From Kocuria tytonis (GTDB taxonomy: Bacteria > Actinomycetota > Actinomycetes > Actinomycetales > Micrococcaceae): a DNA stretch of 64,000 bases. Below, piece after piece: positions 49,424 to 58,043 of this stretch. The position numbers and the translations under genes were made by a program. Every line of letters starts with the position of its first letter. Positions within the stretch are counted from its first letter, which is position 1. Under the pieces are notes generated by a model, which did no database searches, was not told the DNA's origin, and worked only from the letters and a program-made list of their open reading frames with translations. The DNA lies in the NCBI RefSeq assembly GCF_003226895.2, contig NZ_PNJG02000003.1:178186-242185 (forward strand), read 5' to 3'.

Positions 49424-50164
49424 ATGAAGACTTCAACCGCTATTCGCCGTGGTGCCGCTGCTGTCATGATGGGCGGTGTGGCCGTCGGTGCTTTCGCCGT
49501 TCCCGCCAACGCGGCCCCCAGCCTGGACGCCATCAAGCAGTGCGAGTCCGGTGGAAACTACCAGGCGCACAACGCCTCCTCAGGTGCCTCCGGTGCCTAC
49601 CAGTTCCTGACCAGCACCTGGCAGGGCATGGGAAGCGACATCACGCAGGGCTACGCCACTGCCGGTGAGGCTCCCGCCCACGTGCAGGACGCTGCCGCCG
49701 CCGCCCTCATGGCCCGCTCCGGTGCCAGCCAGTGGGAGTGCTCCGGCATGATCGCCTCCGGTGCCGCGTCCTCTGTGGCCCCGCAGTCCTCCTCCGTGCA
49801 GCAGGCTGCCCCTGTGCAGCAGGCCGCGCCGGTGAAGGAAGCCGCTCCGGCCCAGCAGGCCGCCCCCGTGCAGCAGGCTGCTCCGGTCCAGCAGGCCGCT
49901 CCCGTGCAGCAGGCTGCCCCGGTCCAGCAGGCCGCCCCCGTGGCCCAGGCCCCGGCCGTGCAGTACTCCGCTCCGGTTACTCCCGTGCAGCAGGCAGCTC
50001 CGGCCGCCGGCACCTACACCGTGCAGGCCGGGGACACCCTGGGCACGATTGCCAACAAGCTCGGCGTGAACGGCGGCTGGAAGGCCCTGTACTCGGCGAA
50101 CACCGGCATCGTGGCGGAGCCCAACCTGATCTTCCCGGGCCAGGTCCTGAACATCCCCGCCTGA
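49424..50164 (+). CDS. secreted Rpf-like transglycosylase with LysM domain
   Basis: 246 aa from ATG 49424; ATG 49421 and GTG 49406 are alternatives, and ACGGAGC favours the second ATG. Signal peptide (IRRGAAAVMMGGVAVGAFAVPANAA), then a resuscitation-promoting-factor-like transglycosylase domain: IKQCESGGNYQAHN with the catalytic Glu, SGAYQFLTSTWQGMG and QDAAAAALMARSGASQWEC. An Ala/Pro/Gln linker made of repeated QQAAPV follows, then LysM (YTVQAGDTLGTIANKLGVNGGWKALY). It would bind and cut peptidoglycan outside the cell during growth or waking from dormancy. A 430-bp regulatory region and a strong terminator isolate it as a single unit. Confidence 0.93.
   Translation: MKTSTAIRRGAAAVMMGGVAVGAFAVPANAAPSLDAIKQCESGGNYQAHNASSGASGAYQFLTSTWQGMGSDITQGYATAGEAPAHVQDAAAAALMARSGASQWECSGMIASGAASSVAPQSSSVQQAAPVQQAAPVKEAAPAQQAAPVQQAAPVQQAAPVQQAAPVQQAAPVAQAPAVQYSAPVTPVQQAAPAAGTYTVQAGDTLGTIANKLGVNGGWKALYSANTGIVAEPNLIFPGQVLNIPA
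49796..49939 (+). repeat. eight 18-bp tandem repeats encoding the QQAAPV linker
   Basis: Units follow GTGCAGCAGGCTGCCCCT with variation; unit 3 (GTGAAGGAAGCCGCTCCG) is the most diverged. The period is six codons, so copy-number change keeps the frame and only alters linker length between the enzyme and LysM domains. Confidence 0.9.
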
Positions 50165-50231
50165 TCCAGGCACCTCATCGCGCGTCGATGAACGGCTGAC
50201 CCGGCCGATCCGATCGTCCGGGACCGCCGCG

Positions 50232-50270
50232 GAACCCCGCCCCTCACCGTCACGGTGAGGGGCGGGGTTC
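50232..50270 (+). terminator. terminator of the Rpf-like gene
   Basis: GAACCCCGCCCCTCACC pairs perfectly with GGTGAGGGGCGGGGTTC around a 5-nt loop, followed by TTCT. Confidence 0.9.
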
Positions 50271-50319
50271 TTCTCGTGTGCCGCGCACCTGCTCCTGCGG
50301 CGGATGGCACCATGGGCTC

Positions 50320-51444
50320 ATGCACCACGACATCGTGATCATCGGGGCGGGCATCGCGGGTCTGTCCGCGGCATCGGAGCTGGCACGCCTGCGCGGCACC
50401 GGCCGGGGCATCTGTGTCCTGGAGGCCGAGAACGCCGTGGCCCAGCACACCTCCGCGCGTTCGGCCCAGCAGCTCATCCCGAGCTACGGCCCGGAACCGG
50501 TGCTGGAACTGACCCGGTGGTCCATCGCCGCTCTCGCCGAGGCGTCCGCGGACCTGCCCTCGCCCCTGGTGTGGCCCAGCCCGTTCGTCGTGGCCGGGTC
50601 CCCCGCGGACGTCGCCGCGGAGACCGTGCCGGGACTGCGCCGCATGAGCGGCACCGACCTGTTCGCCCTGTGCCCCGAGCTGCGCGCGGACGCGGCCCGC
50701 TACCGCACTGCCGCGGTGGACGGCGCCGCGGTGCGCTCGGACGCCACAGCGCTGCTCGCGTGGCACCGGCGCCGGGCCGAGAGCGCGGGCGTGGCAGTGC
50801 GCACGGGGTTCCGTGTGACCGGGGCCCGGCGTGCCGGCAGCACCTGGGAGCTGCTGCCCGCGGCGACCAGCCCCGGGACGGAACCCGACGACGTCGTCCG
50901 CGCGGGCACCGTGGTGAACGCGGCCGGGGCGTGGGCGGAGCACGTGGGCTCGCTGCTGGGGGGCGCGCCGCAGGGTCTGCAGCCGCTGCGCCGCACCGCT
51001 GCCCTCGTCCGCCTGGACACGGCCATGCCGGCCGAGCACCCCATGGTCATGGACGCCGCGGAGCACTGGTACTACCGGCCCGATCCCGTGGGCGCCATGA
51101 TCTCGGTGGGGGAGTCCGAGCCCAGCGAGGCGTGCGACGCGCAGCCGCACCCGGGCGCCGTCGAGCGCCTGATCGCCACCATCCACGAGCACACGGAGCT
51201 GCGCATCACCGGGGTGGCGAAGGCATGGACCGGGCTGCGGACCGAACGCGCCTCGGACGTGCCCGTGTGCGGCTGGGACCCCGCGGCCGACGGCGTGTTC
51301 TGGCTCGCAGGCCAGGGCGGCTACGGCTTCCAGACGAGCGCGGCGATGGCTGCCGCGGCGGCCGAGCAGATCGTGACCGGCGGCGTGGGCGGGTGGCTCA
51401 CCCCGGAGACGGTGGCCGCGCTGCAGCCGGAGCGTGCGGCGTGA
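50320..51444 (+). CDS. FAD-dependent oxidoreductase (DAO family)
   Basis: 374 aa. An N-terminal dinucleotide-binding motif (DIVIIGAGIAGLSAASELARL), the Arg/Ser-rich HTSARSAQQLIPSYG stretch seen in glycine/sarcosine-oxidase relatives, VVNAAGAWAEHVG and a C-terminal FWLAGQGGYGFQTSAAMAAAAAEQI. It probably oxidises an amine or amino acid, substrate unknown. ATG 50320 has CACCAT 6 nt upstream, a weak leaderless pattern. Its stop overlaps the start of the next gene (GTGA), so the pair is coupled. Confidence 0.88.
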   Translation: MHHDIVIIGAGIAGLSAASELARLRGTGRGICVLEAENAVAQHTSARSAQQLIPSYGPEPVLELTRWSIAALAEASADLPSPLVWPSPFVVAGSPADVAAETVPGLRRMSGTDLFALCPELRADAARYRTAAVDGAAVRSDATALLAWHRRRAESAGVAVRTGFRVTGARRAGSTWELLPAATSPGTEPDDVVRAGTVVNAAGAWAEHVGSLLGGAPQGLQPLRRTAALVRLDTAMPAEHPMVMDAAEHWYYRPDPVGAMISVGESEPSEACDAQPHPGAVERLIATIHEHTELRITGVAKAWTGLRTERASDVPVCGWDPAADGVFWLAGQGGYGFQTSAAMAAAAAEQIVTGGVGGWLTPETVAALQPERAA

Positions 51445-52328
51445 ACCCGGTGGACCCGCTGCTGGCGGCGCGCCAGGTCAAGCACGCGCTGTTCGTGGCG
51501 AACAAGCGCCGCCGCCGGGCGCAGCGCTCGGCGCTGTTCTCCGCGGCAACCGTGGCGGGTCGCTGGCACGCCAGATGGCACCCGTACGAGTTCGATCCCG
51601 CCCGGTACCGCCGCTCCTTCGTGGCCCGCGACGCCCCTGCCACCGCAGCAGCAACCGCGGTGCCCGGTCCGGTGCGGCGCCGGGTGTTCGTGCTCTGGCT
51701 GGGCGAGAACCCCATGACCCCGCGGCGTCGGGAGAACCTGGCGGTGCTTCGCGAACGGATCGGAGTGCCCGTGGATCTGGTCACCGCGCAGAACCTGCAC
51801 GAGTGGGTGGTGCCGGAGCACCCCCTGCACCCGGCCTACGAGAACCTGTCCCTGATTCACCGCTCGGACTACCTGCGCGCGTACCTGATGCACCACCACG
51901 GGGGCGGGTACTGCGACCTCAAGGCGCCCACGGGGTCGTGGGGCTCCGCGTTCACCCGGGTGGGACAGGATCCACGGGCGTGGCTCGCCGGGTACCCCGA
52001 GCTCAGTGCGGGGCAGGTCACCCGGCTGCCCGGCCAGCTGGGCAAGGACCTGGCCCTGTACCACTCCCGCCTGGTGGGCATGGGAGCGTTCATCGCCCAT
52101 GCGGCCACCCCGCTCACCGCCGAGTGGCTGCGGGAGGTGGAGCGCCGCCTGGACTACTACGCGGACCAGGCGGCCGAGTTCCCCGGGGAGCAGCGCGGTG
52201 AGGTGGTGGGCTACCCCGTCTCGTGGACCCGGCTGCTCGGCGGTGTCCTGCACCCGCTGCAGCTGAAGCACCTGGAGCACGTCCGGCAGGACCCGGAGCT
52301 GCGGCTGGACCTGGGCGACTACCAGTAG
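51441..52328 (+). CDS. capsule-type glycosyltransferase-like protein
   Basis: 295 aa. A basic N-terminus (about 1-80) precedes VFVLWLGENPMTPRRRENL, DLVTAQNLHEWVVPEHPLHPAYENLSLIHRSDYLRAYLMHHHGGGYCDLKAPTGSW. The SDYLRxYxxxHxGGxYxD block is the GT32/capsular glycosyltransferase signature, but the metal motif reads DLK rather than DxD. The rest (RLVGMGAFIAHAATPLTAEWL) fits the fold. It probably adds a sugar to a surface polymer. GTG 51441 overlaps the oxidoreductase stop by 4 bp. Its link with an oxidoreductase is unexplained. Confidence 0.78.
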   Translation: MNPVDPLLAARQVKHALFVANKRRRRAQRSALFSAATVAGRWHARWHPYEFDPARYRRSFVARDAPATAAATAVPGPVRRRVFVLWLGENPMTPRRRENLAVLRERIGVPVDLVTAQNLHEWVVPEHPLHPAYENLSLIHRSDYLRAYLMHHHGGGYCDLKAPTGSWGSAFTRVGQDPRAWLAGYPELSAGQVTRLPGQLGKDLALYHSRLVGMGAFIAHAATPLTAEWLREVERRLDYYADQAAEFPGEQRGEVVGYPVSWTRLLGGVLHPLQLKHLEHVRQDPELRLDLGDYQ

Positions 52329-52376
52329 CGACGGGCGCCGCGCCCAGGGCACGCCGTGCCCCGGACCCCGCGGACC

Positions 52377-52452
52377 GGGGGCGCTCCGGACCTCGCCCAC
52401 CGGGGCCCAGGACCTCGCCCACCGGGGGCGCTCCGGACGGGGGTGCTCCGGA
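52377..52452. repeat. short GC-rich direct repeats between convergent genes
   Basis: GGACCTCGCCCACCGGGG occurs at about 52388 and 52410. GGGGCGCTCCGGA occurs at about 52377 and 52425, and GGGGTGCTCCGGA near 52440. No gene is present in this 200-bp interval. Confidence 0.7.
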
Positions 52453-52530
52453 CCGGGGCGCCAGGAGACGGCCACGGGGCGCCGGGAGCGAGGCAGGTGC
52501 CTCAGGCCGGGGACACCCCCACGCGCCCCG

Positions 52531-55005
52531 TCAGTCCGCAACCCCCAGCTGCCGGGCGAGCCACGCGTACTCCCACGCGGTGTCCTTCCACTGCGAGTAC
52601 CGCCCGGAGGCCCCGCCGTGGCCGCCGGCCATCTCGCACCTCAGCAGCACCGTCTCGGGGTGCGCCACGTGCGTGCGCAGCTCGGCCACCCACTTGGCGG
52701 GCTCCACGTAGAGCACACGCGTGTCGTTGAGGCTCGTCACGGCCAGCACCGGCGGGTAGTCGGCGTCCCGCACGTTCTCGTAGGGGGAGTAGGAGCGCAT
52801 GTACTCGTAGACCTCCACGGACTCCACGGGGTTGCCCCACTCCTCCCACTCGAGCGCGGTCAGCGGCAGCTCGGGCATCAGCATGGAGGTCAGCGCGTCC
52901 ACGAACGGCACGGCCGCCAGGGCGCCGCAGTACAGCTCCGGGGCGAGGTTCAGCACCGCACCCACGAGCAGACCGCCCGCCGAGCCGCCCAGCACCGCGA
53001 TGCGTCCGGCGTCCACGTCCGGGCGCGCCGCCAGGTGGCGGGTCACCGCCACGTAGTCGGTGAACGTGTTGGTCTTGCTCTGCTTCTTGCCGTTCTCGTA
53101 CCACGCCCGGCCCAGCTCGCCGCCGCCGCGCACGTGGGCCACGGCCCAGATCACGCCGCGGTCCAACAGGGACAGCCGCGAGATGGAGAACGCGGGGTCG
53201 GTGCTCATCTCGTATGAGCCGTACGCGTACTGCACCACGGGCGCGGGCACGGCGGGGTCCAGGTCTGCGCGCCGCACGAGACTCACGGGGATCCGCGTGC
53301 CGTCCTCGGCCACGGCCCAGTCCCGCTCCACGGTGTAGTCCGCGCTGCGGTAGCCGCCCAGCACGGTGGCCTCGCGCCGCAGCACGGGCTCGCCCACGCC
53401 GTACGCGTCCAGTCCCTCGCGTCCGGGTTCCCCGGTGGGGATGTCGTACACGCGGGGCGGTGTCACGAAGGACGTGTAGGACACCCGCACCACGGGGTTC
53501 TCGTACTCCGCGGAGAGGACCGCGGCGGTGTAGAGCTCCTCCTCGAACGCCGCCTCGGTCCCGGCGAGCAGCGTCGTGTCCTCAGCACCGTCACTTCCCT
53601 CGCGACTGTCCCGGTCCGACGACGACGCCGCACCGCCCGTTCCCGCGTGCGTCCCGTTCTCCGGGCCCGCCGACGACTGCGCCGCACCGTCCGTCCCCGC
53701 GCTCGCCCCGTTCTCCCGGGCGGGGGACGACGCCGCACCGTCCGGCCCCGCGTCGGTCCGACCCGGCACGGCGCCGGTGACCAGACGCTCCACCGCACCG
53801 CGGGGGATCAGCCGCACCCGCGGCGTCGTGTCCTCGCGCAGTGCCACCACGAGGTGCGTGGCGGTGGGGACGCAGGACTCCACCCGGGTGGCGTCCGAGG
53901 CGGGCAGGACGGCCACGAGCGTGAGCTGCGCGAGGGGGCGCCCGGCGTGCTCCAGCGGGAGCAGGCTGATCCGGCCGTTGGGGGCGTCCGCGTCGTGGGT
54001 CAGCAGTAGGTGGTCTCGGCCCGCGAGTTCGAGGGGCTCCACCTCGTAGAGCACGCGGTCCGCGCGGGAGAGCACGGTGCGCCACGGCAGGTCGAGGGGT
54101 CGTGCGGCGTCGTCGGCGGAGGGGGAGGGCGTCTCGGCGCGCCCGGCGTCGCGCACGGGAAGGTCGCTGAGACGCACGATCCGGTACTCGCTGTACTCCG
54201 AGCACGAGGAGGAGAGCATGAGCCACTGCTTGTCCGCGGAGAGCTCGGCGCCGAGCCACAGCCCGGGATCGTCCTCCTGGAACAGCAGCTCGTCCGAGGC
54301 CACGTCCGTCCCGACAACGTGCCGGTACACCCGGTACGGGCGCCAGGACTCGTCCACCACGGTGTAGATCAGCTGGGAGGCGTCCGGGGTGAGGAACGCC
54401 CCGTACGAGGTCTGCGCCACGCGGTCGGCGAGCAGCTCGCCCGTGCTGAGGTCCTTGATGTGGACCGTGAACCGCTCGTCCCCGGCGACGTCCTCGGACC
54501 ACGCGAGCCGGGAGCCGTCGTCGGAGACGCTGAAGGCACCCAGGGAGTAGAACTCGTGGTCCTGCGCGGCGGCGTTGGCGTCCAGCAGGGTCTCCTCGCC
54601 GGCCAGTTCGACGCCCGGCTCCACGGCGGGCGGCGTCCAGTCCGCGGGGTCCGCGACCGGCACACGGCAGAACACCTGGTGCGCGCCGCCCTCCACGGTG
54701 CGTGCGAAGTACCACCAGTCCCCGTGGCGGCCGGGCACCGAGAGGTCCGTCTCCTGCGTGCGGTTCTTGATCTCCCCGTAGATGCTCTCCCGCAGCGGGG
54801 CGAGGTCCGCGGTGGTGGCCTCCGCATAGGCGTTCTCGGCGTCCAGGTGCGCGCGGACCTCGGGTAGGTCCTTCTCCCGGAGCCACTCGTAGGGGTCGGA
54901 GAACGTGTGGCCGTGGAAGGTGCGCTCCACCGGACGGCGGGGGGCCACGGGGTAGGGGATGCCGGTGGGGGACTCTGCGGAGGTGGTGGGCTGCGTGGAA
55001 GTCAT
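52531..55005 (-). CDS. oligopeptidase B (prolyl oligopeptidase family S9A)
   Basis: 824 aa. An N-terminal segment (PYEWLREKDLPEVRAHLDAEN) and beta-propeller (about 80-480) gate a C-terminal alpha/beta-hydrolase domain with catalytic Ser in VLGGSAGGLLVGAVLN, Asp in SLNDTRVLY and His in MAGGHGGASGRY. HVRGGGELGRAWYENGK is typical of the family. It cleaves short peptides after Arg/Lys in the cytoplasm. About 60 residues of Ser/Gly/Ala-rich repeats (about 413-475) are inserted in the propeller, coded by tandem 51-54-bp units. ATG 55005 lies 6 nt after TACACT, a leaderless arrangement. It is convergent with the glycosyltransferase. Confidence 0.93.
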   Translation of the reverse strand: MTSTQPTTSAESPTGIPYPVAPRRPVERTFHGHTFSDPYEWLREKDLPEVRAHLDAENAYAEATTADLAPLRESIYGEIKNRTQETDLSVPGRHGDWWYFARTVEGGAHQVFCRVPVADPADWTPPAVEPGVELAGEETLLDANAAAQDHEFYSLGAFSVSDDGSRLAWSEDVAGDERFTVHIKDLSTGELLADRVAQTSYGAFLTPDASQLIYTVVDESWRPYRVYRHVVGTDVASDELLFQEDDPGLWLGAELSADKQWLMLSSSCSEYSEYRIVRLSDLPVRDAGRAETPSPSADDAARPLDLPWRTVLSRADRVLYEVEPLELAGRDHLLLTHDADAPNGRISLLPLEHAGRPLAQLTLVAVLPASDATRVESCVPTATHLVVALREDTTPRVRLIPRGAVERLVTGAVPGRTDAGPDGAASSPARENGASAGTDGAAQSSAGPENGTHAGTGGAASSSDRDSREGSDGAEDTTLLAGTEAAFEEELYTAAVLSAEYENPVVRVSYTSFVTPPRVYDIPTGEPGREGLDAYGVGEPVLRREATVLGGYRSADYTVERDWAVAEDGTRIPVSLVRRADLDPAVPAPVVQYAYGSYEMSTDPAFSISRLSLLDRGVIWAVAHVRGGGELGRAWYENGKKQSKTNTFTDYVAVTRHLAARPDVDAGRIAVLGGSAGGLLVGAVLNLAPELYCGALAAVPFVDALTSMLMPELPLTALEWEEWGNPVESVEVYEYMRSYSPYENVRDADYPPVLAVTSLNDTRVLYVEPAKWVAELRTHVAHPETVLLRCEMAGGHGGASGRYSQWKDTAWEYAWLARQLGVAD
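53620..53757 (-). repeat. tandem repeats inside the oligopeptidase gene
   Basis: GCCGCACCG anchors recur at 53627, 53681 and 53732 (54 and 51 bp apart), with GACGAC before each. The period is a multiple of three, so the frame is kept. They encode the low-complexity insertion near residues 413-475. Confidence 0.75.
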
Positions 55006-55011
55006 GGGGCC

Positions 55012-55017
55012 AGTGTA
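55012..55017 (-). promoter_or_regulatory. -10 hexamer of the oligopeptidase gene, leaderless
   Basis: Minus strand TACACT, 6-nt spacer GGCCCC, ATG at 55005. Confidence 0.5.
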
Positions 55018-55190
55018 GGGACGGGTCCTGTGCCCACGTGATGGGAGTGTGCACGGGAGCCGCTTCGCCCCGCGGCGCCTCTCCCGTGGAAGGCCCACCG
55101 CGGAAGGGCCCGCAGCAGGCCCCGCGCGGCGGATCGGTGGCGCGCACCGCGGACCGTGCTCTCCGCGGCCGGGGCGCGCCACCGCCGTCG

Positions 55191-56330
55191 TCAGCCCCGC
55201 AGGGCCTCCCGCCACTTCAGTGCCTTGCCGGTGCGCAGGATGGACCGCTCGTAGATCACCGCGGCCAGCCAGATGGCCAGAGCGGTGGACACCACCAGGA
55301 CCGCGAGTGAACCGATGTGCTCCCACCACGCGCCCTGCTGCAGGAAGATGCGCAGCGGCACGGCCACCGGGGCGGAGAACGGGATCCAGCTCATGACGCG
55401 CAGCGCCTCCGGGTTGCTGTTGAAGAAGATGACACCGAAGTAGGGGAGCATGATCATGAGCATCACGGGCATCGAGGTGGAGCCGATGTCCTCCTGCCGG
55501 GACACCATGGAGGCGGCGGCTGCGTAGAGTGCGGCGATCATCACGAACCCGATCGAGAACAGGACCACGAACCACAGGATCGGCACCCCCAGCCCGTCCA
55601 GTGGCAGCACGTCCCCGTTGATCTGCATCCCCAGCAGCAGCCCGACGGCCACCAGGCCCACCTGCAGGATCGCCATGGCCGCGTTGCCCAGCACCTTGCC
55701 GGCCATCATGGCCCGCGCCGGGACCGCAGCGAGCAGGATCTCCACGATCCGCGACTGCTTCTCCTCGATCACCGAGACGGCGATCTGCTGGCCGAACGTG
55801 ACCGCTGCCAGGAAGAACACGATGCCGAAGCCGAAGGCGATGAGGTAGCGCAGCAGCGGATTCGGGGCGTTCGGGTCGAGCAGCTCCACGGTGGGGCTCG
55901 TGGACAGCGCCTGCACGAGATCCGTGGGTGCGTCCGTCATGGCCAGGACGCTCGTGCCGGAGGGACTGCCCGGATCGGGCACGACGGCCGCGTCCGCCTC
56001 ACCGCTGCGCACCGCCTCGCGGGCCGCATCCTCCGAACCGAGTGTCTGGGGCGCGTAGTCCTCGCCGAGCCCCTGGACCGACGCCGCCGTCTGGTCCACC
56101 ACGGCCACGCGCACGGCGTCCCCGGCGAACAGGTCGCCCAGGCGCGGCACGAGCAGCGTGGCGGCCAGTGCCGCGGCCAGCAGGATCAGCGTGGTGATGA
56201 TGAACGGTCGGGACGTGGCCTTCACCGTCATCTCGCGTGCGGCCACGGTGCCCACCGCGGACCAGAAGGGGGTGCGTCGGGGTTGGCGCCCGGCGGTGGT
56301 GTTCGCCGAGGCGGCAGTGACGGTGCTCAT
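55191..56330 (-). CDS. ABC-2 type exporter permease (NatB-like)
   Basis: 379 aa. One N-terminal helix (FIITTLILLAAALAATLLV), a large extracytoplasmic loop (about 60-160, VRVAVVDQTAASVQGLGE), then five helices: LIAFGFGIVFFLAAVTFG, IEEKQSRIVEILLAAVPARAMMAGKVLG (typical ABC2 coupling region), LQVGLVAVGLLLGM, IGFVMIAALYAAAASMV and MPVMLMIMLPYFGVIFF. It forms the membrane part of an exporter, possibly for Na+ or a drug/peptide. Its ATG at 56330 overlaps the ATPase stop by 4 bp, so the pair is coupled. Confidence 0.92.
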   Translation of the reverse strand: MSTVTAASANTTAGRQPRRTPFWSAVGTVAAREMTVKATSRPFIITTLILLAAALAATLLVPRLGDLFAGDAVRVAVVDQTAASVQGLGEDYAPQTLGSEDAAREAVRSGEADAAVVPDPGSPSGTSVLAMTDAPTDLVQALSTSPTVELLDPNAPNPLLRYLIAFGFGIVFFLAAVTFGQQIAVSVIEEKQSRIVEILLAAVPARAMMAGKVLGNAAMAILQVGLVAVGLLLGMQINGDVLPLDGLGVPILWFVVLFSIGFVMIAALYAAAASMVSRQEDIGSTSMPVMLMIMLPYFGVIFFNSNPEALRVMSWIPFSAPVAVPLRIFLQQGAWWEHIGSLAVLVVSTALAIWLAAVIYERSILRTGKALKWREALRG

Positions 56331-57211
56331 CGGGTGACCTCCGTGAAGATCTCGTGCAGGGTGCGGGTGACGGGTCCGAAGCGGTGGACGGTGCCTCTGC
56401 CCACGGCGTCGGCGAGGACCTCGTGGGCGGCGGAGTCCGAGACGGCGCGGAAGCGGACGTGGCCGCCGTCGAAGGACAGCACCTCCACGCCGCGAGCATC
56501 GCGCACCCACCCGGTGTCCGTCGCGGTGACGAGCTCCCACTCGGGCTCCGCGTGTGCGGCCAGGAGCTCGGCGCGCGAGCCCGTGGCGCGCACGCGTCCG
56601 TCGGCGAGGATGACGAGCTCGTCGCACAGCCGTTCCACGAGGTCGAGCTGGTGGGAGGAGAACAGGACGGGAACCCCGGTGTCCGCGGTCTCCCGCAGCA
56701 CCTGAAGGGTCGTGTCCACGGCATGGGGGTCCAGACCGGAGAAGGGCTCGTCCAGGACGAGGGCCACAGGGTCGTGCACCAGGGCGGCGGCGATCTGGGC
56801 CCGCTGCTGGTTGCCGAGTGACAGCTCTTCGAGGCGGCTGCCCGCCCGCTCGCCCAGCCCGAGGCGGTCGAGCAGGGCCAGGGCCCGGGTCTTCGCGGCG
56901 GCGCCGGACATGTCGTGCAGCCGGCCCAGGTGGACCAGCTGGTCGAGGACGCTCATCTTGGGGTAGAGACCGCGCTCCTCCGGCATGTACCCGATTCCCG
57001 CCCGGTAGTCGGCGGTGATCGGGGCCCCGTCCACCTCGATCCGGCCCGAGTCGGGCGTCAGCACGCCCAGCAGGATGCGCATGGTGGTGGTCTTGCCCGC
57101 TCCGTTGCCGCCCACGAAGCCCGTCATGAGGCCCGGTTGGATGCCGAAGGTCACGTCCTGCAGCACGTGGGCCGCGCCGAAGGACTTGTTCACCCCGTTC
57201 ACTGCGATCAT
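56327..57211 (-). CDS. ABC exporter ATP-binding subunit (NatA-like)
   Basis: 294 aa. Walker A FVGGNGAGKTTTMRILLG, signature LSLGNQQRAQIAAALVHDP, Walker B LVLDEPFSGLD and the H-loop LFSSHQ. A C-terminal extension of about 80 residues fits the DrrA/NatA type. It powers the permease encoded just downstream. ATG 57211 lies 6 nt after TAGGCT with no Shine-Dalgarno. A two-component system precedes it by 115 bp on the same strand and probably controls it. Confidence 0.94.
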   Translation of the reverse strand: MIAVNGVNKSFGAAHVLQDVTFGIQPGLMTGFVGGNGAGKTTTMRILLGVLTPDSGRIEVDGAPITADYRAGIGYMPEERGLYPKMSVLDQLVHLGRLHDMSGAAAKTRALALLDRLGLGERAGSRLEELSLGNQQRAQIAAALVHDPVALVLDEPFSGLDPHAVDTTLQVLRETADTGVPVLFSSHQLDLVERLCDELVILADGRVRATGSRAELLAAHAEPEWELVTATDTGWVRDARGVEVLSFDGGHVRFRAVSDSAAHEVLADAVGRGTVHRFGPVTRTLHEIFTEVTR

Positions 57212-57217
57212 GGTTCG

Positions 57218-57223
57218 AGCCTA
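57218..57223 (-). promoter_or_regulatory. -10 hexamer of the ABC operon, leaderless
   Basis: Minus strand TAGGCT, spacer CGAACC (6 nt), ATG at 57211. So the exporter genes have their own promoter inside the two-component-ABC run. Confidence 0.5.
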
Positions 57224-57277
57224 CGAAGCGACGGCCGCGTGCACCTCCGCCGTGTGGGGGATTTCTCGACCCCGGGG

Positions 57278-57301
57278 TTCCTCCCCCTGGAGGGGGAGGA
57301 A
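57278..57301 (-). terminator. hairpin between response regulator and ABC operon
   Basis: TTCCTCCCCCT and AGGGGGAGGAA are perfectly complementary across two bases. It lies 25 bp after the response-regulator stop and probably ends that transcript. Confidence 0.6.
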
Positions 57302-57326
57302 CCGGCTCCGCGGCGGACGCGGCGCC

Positions 57327-58043
57327 TCAGCGGCCGGTCACCCCGCGCTCGAAGGCCCAGATGACGGCGTGGACCCGGTCCCGCGCACCCGTCTTCAGCA
57401 GCACGTTCGAGACATGGGTCTTCACGGTGGCCCTGCCCACGACCAGCTGCCGGGCGATCTCGTCGTTGGACAGGCCCCGTGCCATCGCGCGCAGCACCTC
57501 GGCCTCACGGGCGGTGAGACCCACCCGCGCCAGCTCGCACTCCGCCCGGGGACGGGTCGGGGTTTCCGGGGCGGGTGAGTCCCGGTACGACGACGCCGCG
57601 GGGTCCCGTTCCGCAGCGGGTGTCCCCGCCATGCGCTCCAGGACCCGCCGCGTGACCAGCGGGTCCAGCAGAGCATCACCGCGGCCGAGCACCCGGACCG
57701 CCTCGATCAGCTCCTCGGGGCCCGCCGACTTGAGCAGGAACCCCGATGCCCCTGCGGACAGGGCCGCGAAGAGCGCCTCGTCCGTGTCGAACGTGGTGAG
57801 GACGAGTACCGCGGCCCGTGCTCCGGTGGCCAGGAGCTGACGTATGGCCTCGATGCCGTCCATCCTCGGCATCTGGACGTCCATGCACACCACGTCCGGA
57901 TCGAGGGCGGCGGCGAGCTCGAGTGCCTCGACGCCGTCGCCGGCCTCGCCCACCACGTCGATGTCCCCCTGCGAGGTGAGGATCGTGGCGAAGCCCACAC
58001 GGATCAGGGGCTGGTCGTCCACCAGTAGGACCCGCAGGCTCAT
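57327..58043 (-). CDS. LuxR/NarL-family response regulator
   Basis: 238 aa. Receiver domain with acidic pair LLVDDQ, phospho-acceptor D55 (VCMDVQMP), TTFDT and K in FLLKSAG. A variable linker (about 138-168, rich in Pro/Arg/Ser) leads to the GerE helix-turn-helix (LTAREAEVLRAMARGLSNDEIARQLVVGRATVKTHVSNVLLK). It regulates transcription after phosphorylation by the kinase encoded just upstream, with which it shares an ATGA overlap. The linker region carries the DNA word GTACGACGACG (57585-57595), also found in three intergenic hairpins. Confidence 0.94.
   Translation of the reverse strand: MSLRVLLVDDQPLIRVGFATILTSQGDIDVVGEAGDGVEALELAAALDPDVVCMDVQMPRMDGIEAIRQLLATGARAAVLVLTTFDTDEALFAALSAGASGFLLKSAGPEELIEAVRVLGRGDALLDPLVTRRVLERMAGTPAAERDPAASSYRDSPAPETPTRPRAECELARVGLTAREAEVLRAMARGLSNDEIARQLVVGRATVKTHVSNVLLKTGARDRVHAVIWAFERGVTGR

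Noticed and set aside
52377..52452. CRISPR array
   Set aside because: The repeats are 13-18 bp, irregularly spaced and have no unique spacers or cas genes nearby.
57205..57223. tRNA T-loop-like GGTTCGAGCC before the ABC ATPase
   Set aside because: No acceptor, D or anticodon stem fits around it. It is the start codon and spacer of the ATPase gene.
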